From NCBI GenBank assembly GCA_964579725.1, contig CAZOHG010000083.1, forward strand, positions 1-12,741: a stretch of DNA of 12,741 nt, written 5' to 3'. The notes beneath the pieces were generated by a model. The model was not told the origin of the DNA. It made no database searches and worked only from the letters and a program-made list of their open reading frames with translations. Below, piece by piece: positions 7,587-12,741 of the stretch; position 1 is the stretch's first letter, and each line of letters begins with the position of its first letter. Made by a program: the position numbers and the translations under genes. The DNA comes from CAZOHG01 sp964579725 (GTDB lineage: Bacteria; Zhuqueibacterota; JdFR-76; BMS3Abin05).

Positions 7587-9599
7587 CTATTCGGCAATAG
7601 CCTCGGCCACCAATTGCACGATGTCGAGGGTTTGAATATTCTCTTTCCCTTTGTCCTTTAGGCCGTCGTCCAGCATTGTGTGGCAGAAGGGACAAGCCGT
7701 GGCCACTACATCCGGATTTACCCCAATGGCTTCCTCTGCCCTTTCGTGATTTATGCGCGTGCCCAGAGTTTCTTCCATCCACATCCGGCCGCCGCCTGCC
7801 CCACAGCAAAAAGCGTTCTCCTCGTGACGTGGCATTTCGACCATTTTCACACCCGGAATAGCCGTTAGCACTTTTCGAGGAGCTTCGTAAATCCCGTTGT
7901 GCCGGCCCAGGTAGCAGGAATCGTGGTAGGTAATCCGTTCGTTGAGCGAGCGGGTTAAATTCAATTTACCCTGCTGAATCAACTCTTCGATCAATTCGGT
8001 GTGGTGCACCACCTCGTAGTTTCCACCAAATTGGGGATATTCATTTTTCAAGGTGTTGAAGCAATGGGGACACTGGGTCACAATGCGCTTGAATTTGTAC
8101 CGATTGAGGGTCTCGATATTTGCCTCTGCCTGCATTTGGAAGAGATATTCGTTACCGGAACGCCGGGCTGGGTCTCCCGTGCAATTCTCTTCTTTGCCCA
8201 GAATGGCAAAATCTACTCCGGCTGCGTTCAAAATTTTCACCATGGCTTTGGACGTCTTTTTACCCGAATCATCAAAAGCTCCCGCACAGCCAACCCAATA
8301 CAGCACATCGACTTCTTTTACGTCGCGCATTTTTCGAACATTTAGTCCTTCCGTCCACGCCTCCCGCTCACTGGAACCAATACCCCAGGGGTTGCTGTTA
8401 TTTTCAAGATTTTTGTACGTGGTAACCAACTCTTTCGGAAAACGGCTCTCCTCCAAAACCAAATGGCGACGCATTTCCACAATCCGGTCAATGAACTCAA
8501 TTGTAAGCGGGCAAACATTCTCGCAGGCGCCGCAGGTTGTACAAGCCCAGATCACCTCTTCGGAAATTGTGTTGCCGACCAAAGGATCCCCTTCCAATCC
8601 GATTTCTTCCAACTCCTCTCGGGAATGAGAGATGATTGCCTTCATGTTGTCGTTAATGTAATCCCGCATATGCTCATTGAGCTGTTTGGGTGAAAGCGGC
8701 TTTCCAGTATTAAAAGCGGGACAAACCGATTGGCAACGTCCGCATTCCGTACAGGTGTACACATCCAGAATGTCTTTCCAGTCGAAATGGTGAATTTTGG
8801 AAGCCCCGTAGTGGGTGGCGTTTTCGATGTCCAACTTGGGCAGGTAACCGGTGTCCAGCCGCTTGAAAAATACATTAAACACGGCTGTAATGACATGAAA
8901 ATGCTTGGAAACAGGCAAAAAGTTCAAAAAGAGGAGCACAACAACCGCATGGGTCCACCAGCCGATATTAAAAATTATGTGCGCCGTTTGCCAGCTCATG
9001 CCATGCGCCAAAAAATAATGTCCCACCACATTGTGAACCAGCGAAGCGTTGGCCAGATCCTTCGGGTGCATCACCCTTGCCGCTCCGTTCATAAAAAAAT
9101 CCGAAACCATAATGAGGAAAATAAACGTTAAAATAAGATAACCGTCAAAATTGACCGTGAGGCGTTTTGGTCTCAGAACGGCCCGCCGGAAAAAGGCGTA
9201 GAGAACCATAATGACGACAATAATTTCAAAAATATCGCGAATGTAATTATAAACGGTGAGAGCACCGGATCCCTCACCCAAGAAGGGAAAATGAAAATTG
9301 TGGTACAAACCGCCAAAAATCACATTGCTTGAATTAATCAAAAGCACTACAAATCCCCAAAAAATGAAGGCGTGCATAATGCCGGCATCCATAAATTTGG
9401 GATTGAGGATCCGAACTTGTCCCAAAACGATTTTAATCACTTCCCAGATGCGCGTACCAATACGATCAAAACGATTAATGGGTTCTGCTTGAAGCATCAC
9501 TTTCAATCGCTGCCAGATCAAATACGCAAATAATAGCAACATCCCAATAAAAAACACCAAATAAATGGCGTAGGCTGTTGGACTACTGGTCGGATGCAT
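7587..9599 (-). CDS. Membrane-bound Fe-S oxidoreductase with cytochrome b-like domain and HdrD-like CCG domains (probable EtfAB:quinone oxidoreductase type)
   Basis: The 670-residue protein has three parts. Residues 1-245 hold five or six hydrophobic segments (about 10-30, 75-97, 118-137, 152-170, 203-230) with histidines such as H76, H194, H207 and H217 that could bind heme b, as in NarI-like subunits. Residues 283-293 and 353-363 are two CxxCxxCxxxCP ferredoxin motifs. Residues 430-670 carry two CCG (HdrB/HdrD-like) domains: C438, C473, C510, C513, and C562, C598-C599, C636, C639. This architecture occurs in membrane proteins proposed to pass electrons between electron-transfer flavoprotein and menaquinone. 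The true donor and acceptor here are inferred, and no etf genes lie in the window. ATG 9599 is chosen over GTG 9605 because the GTG lies within the ribosome site (AGAGG, 5 bases before the ATG). It has its own promoter after the add terminator. Confidence 0.85.
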   Translation of the reverse strand: MHPTSSPTAYAIYLVFFIGMLLLFAYLIWQRLKVMLQAEPINRFDRIGTRIWEVIKIVLGQVRILNPKFMDAGIMHAFIFWGFVVLLINSSNVIFGGLYHNFHFPFLGEGSGALTVYNYIRDIFEIIVVIMVLYAFFRRAVLRPKRLTVNFDGYLILTFIFLIMVSDFFMNGAARVMHPKDLANASLVHNVVGHYFLAHGMSWQTAHIIFNIGWWTHAVVVLLFLNFLPVSKHFHVITAVFNVFFKRLDTGYLPKLDIENATHYGASKIHHFDWKDILDVYTCTECGRCQSVCPAFNTGKPLSPKQLNEHMRDYINDNMKAIISHSREELEEIGLEGDPLVGNTISEEVIWACTTCGACENVCPLTIEFIDRIVEMRRHLVLEESRFPKELVTTYKNLENNSNPWGIGSSEREAWTEGLNVRKMRDVKEVDVLYWVGCAGAFDDSGKKTSKAMVKILNAAGVDFAILGKEENCTGDPARRSGNEYLFQMQAEANIETLNRYKFKRIVTQCPHCFNTLKNEYPQFGGNYEVVHHTELIEELIQQGKLNLTRSLNERITYHDSCYLGRHNGIYEAPRKVLTAIPGVKMVEMPRHEENAFCCGAGGGRMWMEETLGTRINHERAEEAIGVNPDVVATACPFCHTMLDDGLKDKGKENIQTLDIVQLVAEAIAE

Positions 9600-9753
9600 G
9601 GTCACCTCTCATTTTATTTAGGGAAGATGTTTCAGTTCCGTTTTCAAAATTAGCACTTTTTCAGTGTTTTTCTTTTTCCTTCACCAAAACCCGAGCGGTC
9701 AATTTTTTTTGAAGAAAAAATGCAGAATCGTCGCCTTTAAAAATTTCTACTAC

Positions 9754-9782
9754 ATTGTACGGAGATTTTTTTTTTTAGTCAA
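9754..9782 (-). promoter_or_regulatory. Sigma70-type promoter for the Fe-S oxidoreductase gene
   Basis: On the minus strand, TTGACT (9782-9777) and TACAAT (9759-9754) each differ from the consensus at one position and are separated by exactly 17 bases. The spacer contains 11 consecutive A. The expected transcription start near 9747 gives a leader of roughly 150 nt before the ATG at 9599. It begins 2 bases after the T-run of the add terminator, as expected for a new transcription unit. Confidence 0.65.
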
Positions 9783-9784
9783 GC

Positions 9785-9820
9785 AAAAAAAAGAAGCTTC
9801 ATTTGAAGCTTCATTTTTTT
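9785..9820 (-). terminator. Intrinsic terminator of add
   Basis: Two copies of the palindrome GAAGCTTC (9793-9800 and 9805-9812) form an 8-bp stem with a 4-base loop. Eight T follow on the minus strand (9792-9785), and there is an A-run on the other side, which can extend the stem and makes the structure nearly symmetrical. It lies 16 bases after the add stop codon and so fits the end of the add transcript. Confidence 0.85.
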
Positions 9821-9835
9821 GCCTTGGTGAACTCT

Positions 9836-10873
9836 CTACAGGCAGGAGGTGTGCAGCTCGTCTGCGATTTTGAGCAGGAGTTTCTTCCGCTCGCGGTAGT
9901 GCATAAAAGCACTCTTAAAGCCAAACATGACAATTTTCTTAATCTCTTCCTCCGTGAGGTTGAAAATCTTCTGCGCCAGAAAGATTTCCTTGCTGACGGT
10001 CGTATCTGAAAACAGGCGGTTGTCCGTATTCAGGGTAATCCGGAGGCCGTAGTCCAAGAACCGGCGTAGGGGATGATTGTGTAAAGACTTAATGCTTCCC
10101 GTGTGCAGATTACTGCTCAAGCACACTTCCAAAGCAATTCGATGATCGTTCACGTAATCCATTAAATCCATGTCTTCAATGAGATGGGTTCCGTGGCCGA
10201 TTCGGTGAGCGCCCAGATAGTGAATAGCCTGGTGCACGCTCTTGGGGCCGTACGCTTCGCCGGCATGTACCGTGCAATTAATATTATTGTTGCGAATGGT
10301 GTAAAAGGCTTCGATGTGGTGTTTAGCCGGGTAATTGTACTCGGCGCCGGCCAAATCAAATCCAATAGCCCCTCGATTTTTGTACGCTACCGTCAATTCG
10401 GCAAGCTGCAGGGACGTTTCGGGTTCCATGTGACGAATCCCGCACACAATGACGCCCGTTCGAATGTCATATTTATTTTCGGCAGCCCGCAAACCCTCAA
10501 TGGTCGCGTCCATGATGGTTTCCAAATTCAGGCCCTTTTTCGTGTGCAAAATGGGAGAAAACCGCATTTCCAGCAAACGGATGTTCTCTTTAGCGGCGTC
10601 TTCTGCCAATTCAAAAGCAGTGCGAAAAAGCGCATTTTCTGTTTGTAACACACTCAGGGTCATGTCGAAGCGCTTAATGTACGCCTCCAAATCGGTTACC
10701 ACCTGTCCAACCTGCAAATATTTTCGCAACGAAGCCACGTCTGAAAAGGGAAGGTCAATTTTTTGTTTTTTGGCCAAATCCAGCATGGTTTCAGGGCGAA
10801 TCGAGCCGTCGAGATGGACATGTAGTTCAGCCTTTGGCAGGCGTTCGATTTCTTCTAAGGTTAAAGCTTCCAT
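9836..10873 (-). CDS. add: Adenosine deaminase (metal-dependent hydrolase)
   Basis: The 345-residue cytosolic enzyme converts adenosine or deoxyadenosine to inosine or deoxyinosine and ammonia. Zinc ligands and catalytic residues are present at the expected spacing: H18-x-H20 in AELHVHLDGS, H203 and E206 in VHAGEAYG, H227 in RIGHGTHL, D284 in LNTDN. These are each 11 less than human ADA H214, E217, H238 and D295. The residue after the catalytic Asp is Asn285, where the human enzyme has a second Asp. The NTDNRL form is common in bacterial homologues. The ATG at 10873 is chosen because AAGGAG lies 6 bases upstream; the longer in-frame reading to 10912 crosses the rny terminator. The family also includes adenine and aminodeoxyfutalosine deaminases, so the exact purine substrate is inferred. 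It follows rny on the same strand and ends at a strong terminator. Confidence 0.88.
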   Translation of the reverse strand: MEALTLEEIERLPKAELHVHLDGSIRPETMLDLAKKQKIDLPFSDVASLRKYLQVGQVVTDLEAYIKRFDMTLSVLQTENALFRTAFELAEDAAKENIRLLEMRFSPILHTKKGLNLETIMDATIEGLRAAENKYDIRTGVIVCGIRHMEPETSLQLAELTVAYKNRGAIGFDLAGAEYNYPAKHHIEAFYTIRNNNINCTVHAGEAYGPKSVHQAIHYLGAHRIGHGTHLIEDMDLMDYVNDHRIALEVCLSSNLHTGSIKSLHNHPLRRFLDYGLRITLNTDNRLFSDTTVSKEIFLAQKIFNLTEEEIKKIVMFGFKSAFMHYRERKKLLLKIADELHTSCL

Positions 10874-10897
10874 TCGTGTCTCCTTCTTTTTAGATAC

Positions 10898-10927
10898 AAA
10901 AAAGGTGGCCACATTCCGACCACCTTT
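10898..10927 (-). terminator. Intrinsic terminator-like hairpin between rny and add
   Basis: On the minus strand, AAAGGTGGTC (10927-10918) pairs with GGCCACCTTT (10910-10901) in a 10-bp stem with one U-G pair and a 7-base loop. A run of six T (10903-10898) begins within the stem. It lies 12 bases after the rny stop and ends 24 bases before the add ATG. As with the leuA-leuC hairpin, there is no room for a promoter between it and the next gene. Confidence 0.75.
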
Positions 10928-10939
10928 GCTTTCTTCGAT

Positions 10940-12487
10940 TTAAATGTATTGAATCGCTCGGGTTTCTCGAATTACCGTTACTTTAATATGCCCGGGATAT
11001 TCCATATCCGATTGAATTTTGTGGGCGATGTCGGACGCCAGCACAAATGCGGCGTCATCGGTAATTTCCTCGGGTTCCACAATCACGCGCACCTCGCGCC
11101 CCGCCGAAATTGCGTAGGCTTTGGCCACCCCTTCAAAGGAATCGGCCAATTTTTCCAGGCGGTCAATACGCCGCACGTACCCCTCTAACGTTTCCCGTCG
11201 TGCCCCGGGCCGCGAGCCTGAAATCGAATCGGCGGCAGAGACCAGAATAGAAATGGGGTGCGTGGGCTCTTCGTCTTCATGGTGCGACGCAATGGCATTA
11301 ATGACAACCGGATGTTCCTTGTACTTTTTAGCCAGTTCCACGCCAATTTGTGTGTGAGTGCTTTCGGAATTTTGACTGAGCGCCTTTCCGATGTCATGAA
11401 ACAGCCCGGCCCGTTTAGCCAGCCGGACGTCAAATCCCAGTTCCGCAGCCATGGCTCCCGTAAGAAAAGCCACTTCCTTGGAATGCTGCAAAACATTTTG
11501 TCCGTAGCTTGTCCGATATTTCAATCGCCCCAACATTTTGATCATTTCCGGGTGTACCCGGCCCACCCCCACTTCCCGAACGGCTTCGTTGCCCGTTTTC
11601 CAAATAATTTGCTCCATTTCCTTTTCGGACTGGCGAACCACTTGTTCTACCCGCTGCGGGTTGATTTTACCGTTCTTAAGCAATTTTTCCAGTGAAATGC
11701 GGGCAATTTCCCGCCGAACCGGGTCAAATCCCGACAGAACCACCGCTTCCGGAGTGTCGTCCACAATGACCTTGACGCCCGTAAGTGTTTCGAAAATTTT
11801 AATATTCCGGCCGTCCCGCCCAATAATACGGCCCTTTACGTCTTCGGAATCCAGATTCACCACCGAAATGGTGGTTTCCACCGTGTGATCCGAGGCCACC
11901 TTTTCAATGGCTTCGGTTACAATTTTTTTGGCTTCTTTGACGGCATTCTCTTTGGCGTCCAACAAAATGGATTTTGTCAGGTGAGCTGCTTCCAATTTGG
12001 TGTCGCGTTCAATCGTTTTGTAGAGGATTTTCCGAGCTTCTTCTGCCGAAAGGCCGGCCACGCGTTCCAATTCTTGACGTTGTTTGGTCAAAATTTCATT
12101 CAACTCGTCATTTTTCTTTTCGTATTCCTGACGCAGGCGATTGACTTCTTTTTCCTGGTTAATCAGCTTTTGTTCTTTTCGGTTTAAATAATCGCTTTGG
12201 TCTTCCAGCGATTTCTCCCGCTTCTGAAGATTTCTTTCCTGCGCCTCCAAATCCCTGCGCCGTTCTTTAAACTCCCTCTCAACGGAATCCCGAATCTTGT
12301 GTTTTTCTTCCCGAGCTTGTAGAATGATTTGATTTTTCTGTTTTTCTGCCTGCCTCTTGGCCTGTTTAATAATATCTTCCGCCTTGTACAGCGCCTTTTG
12401 GGTTTGTTGCTGCTTGTAAATATTGGCAAACAACCAACCTGCTACAAACAAAGCCAACCCCCCTAAAATGTAAATAAAAACAGCCAT
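10940..12487 (-). CDS. rny: Ribonuclease Y (membrane-anchored endoribonuclease)
   Basis: The 515-residue protein starts mRNA decay and processing in many bacteria lacking RNase E. It has all the parts in order: one N-terminal membrane helix (about 4-22), a long charged coiled coil (about 27-195), a KH RNA-binding domain with GRIIGRDGRNIKIFE (219-233), and an HD phosphohydrolase domain with His335, the H364-D365 pair in LFHDIGKA, H402-H403 and Asp420. Length is typical of the family (about 510-520). The ATG at 12487 is supported by a near-perfect ribosome site, AGGAGGTGA, 7 bases upstream. It follows def by 78 bases on the same strand, and a terminator-like hairpin comes right after its stop. 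In many genomes rny is followed by a ymdB-like phosphodiesterase gene; here add follows. Confidence 0.97.
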   Translation of the reverse strand: MAVFIYILGGLALFVAGWLFANIYKQQQTQKALYKAEDIIKQAKRQAEKQKNQIILQAREEKHKIRDSVEREFKERRRDLEAQERNLQKREKSLEDQSDYLNRKEQKLINQEKEVNRLRQEYEKKNDELNEILTKQRQELERVAGLSAEEARKILYKTIERDTKLEAAHLTKSILLDAKENAVKEAKKIVTEAIEKVASDHTVETTISVVNLDSEDVKGRIIGRDGRNIKIFETLTGVKVIVDDTPEAVVLSGFDPVRREIARISLEKLLKNGKINPQRVEQVVRQSEKEMEQIIWKTGNEAVREVGVGRVHPEMIKMLGRLKYRTSYGQNVLQHSKEVAFLTGAMAAELGFDVRLAKRAGLFHDIGKALSQNSESTHTQIGVELAKKYKEHPVVINAIASHHEDEEPTHPISILVSAADSISGSRPGARRETLEGYVRRIDRLEKLADSFEGVAKAYAISAGREVRVIVEPEEITDDAAFVLASDIAHKIQSDMEYPGHIKVTVIRETRAIQYI

Positions 12488-12494
12488 TTATGTT

Positions 12495-12503
12495 TCACCT
12501 CCT
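12495..12503 (-). promoter_or_regulatory. Consensus ribosome binding site of rny
   Basis: AGGAGGTGA on the minus strand, 7 bases before the rny ATG, matches the 16S anti-Shine-Dalgarno sequence over its full length. It is the strongest such site in the window. Confidence 0.8.
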
Positions 12504-12565
12504 ACGGTAATTGCACGGTTCGTACCTTGGAACAAGGAGCCATCCTCCGCTTTGCCGCTTAAAAA

Positions 12566-12741
12566 TCAGGCGGCGGCCATTTCCGCTTTCGCCCTTCGTT
12601 CCAATTCCGTTAATTTACTTTTGATTTTCATTTTTTTCACGGCGCTCAAATAATCCACAAAAAGAACGCCGTTTAAGTGATCGTATTCGTGTTGAATGGC
12701 CCGGGCAAAAAGGCCGTCCGCTTTGAAATGAATGCGCTCTC
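12566..12741 (-). CDS. def: Peptide deformylase, C-terminal part (5' end outside window)
   Basis: These last 57 residues come from the metal-dependent enzyme that removes the formyl group from new proteins' N-terminal methionine. The frame is open to the window edge. The diagnostic motif HEYDHLNGVLF is present at visible residues 17-27; its two histidines bind the metal and the glutamate is catalytic. It is preceded by GLFARAIQ and followed by VDYLSAVKKMKIKSKL, typical for the C-terminal helix of this family. The protein then ends in a short basic and alanine-rich tail. The earlier motifs (GxGxAAPQ and EGCLS) fall outside the window. It lies upstream of rny on the same strand. Confidence 0.93.
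   Translation of the reverse strand, partial: ERIHFKADGLFARAIQHEYDHLNGVLFVDYLSAVKKMKIKSKLTELERRAKAEMAAA

Noticed and set aside
9600..9605. GTG start for the oxidoreductase two codons upstream of the ATG
   Set aside because: The GTG is part of the ribosome site AGAGG-TG, so it cannot well serve as start codon.
9606..9625. TAAAAT as a -10 box close to the oxidoreductase start
   Set aside because: It would start transcription within the ribosome site and has no -35 element at the right distance; the site at 9754-9782 is far better.
12554..12574. Small stem (GCCGC/GCGGC) around the def stop codon
   Set aside because: Five pairs only, with the stop codon in the loop and no T-run after it; likely chance.
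1..12741. Mobile elements, CRISPR arrays, defence or toxin-antitoxin genes, tRNA or riboswitches
   Set aside because: I looked through the gaps and gene edges and saw no terminal inverted repeats, spaced direct repeats, transposase, integrase or tRNA-like sequence; every long stretch is a conserved metabolic or housekeeping gene.

Overview
This is a 12.7 kb stretch of ordinary bacterial chromosome, densely packed with well-conserved metabolic and housekeeping genes. I found no mobile element, CRISPR array, tRNA or rRNA, and no gap between genes longer than about 230 bases. Shine-Dalgarno sites, RNase Y and peptide deformylase show that the host is a bacterium. Base composition looks near 50% G+C. 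RNase Y, flavin-dependent thymidylate synthase, isoleucine synthesis from citramalate and a membrane Fe-S/cytochrome b oxidoreductase together suggest an anaerobic or facultative lineage. The phylum is not decided by what I can see; a Calditrichota/FCB-like or similar group is only a guess.

Left half, plus strand (1-6698): a branched-chain amino acid cluster in the order ilvC (3' end only), cimA, leuA, leuC, leuD, leuB. CimA and LeuA are paralogous Claisen-type synthases that feed two parallel pathways. CimA condenses pyruvate with acetyl-CoA (isoleucine route) and LeuA condenses 2-oxoisovalerate with acetyl-CoA (leucine route). LeuCD and LeuB can then process the products of both, and IlvC serves valine, leucine and isoleucine synthesis. 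Junctions are tight (leuC-leuD 4 bases apart, leuD-leuB overlapping by 4). The exception is leuA-leuC, where an intrinsic-terminator-like hairpin lies just before leuC.

Right half, minus strand (6775-12741), in transcription order: def (3' part only), rny, add, a 670-residue membrane Fe-S oxidoreductase, and thyX. A hairpin with a T-tract sits between rny and add, in almost the same geometry as the one between leuA and leuC. A strong terminator follows add. Directly behind it lies a good sigma70-type promoter for the oxidoreductase, followed by a leader of roughly 150 nt. The two halves converge between leuB and thyX over a 13-bp dyad.

I did not find a convincing undescribed system. The most interesting points are the two matching terminator-like hairpins placed about 25 nt before the next start codon, the oxidoreductase (probably a link between soluble electron carriers and quinone) with its promoter and long leader, and the isoleucine/leucine pathway sharing implied by the gene order.
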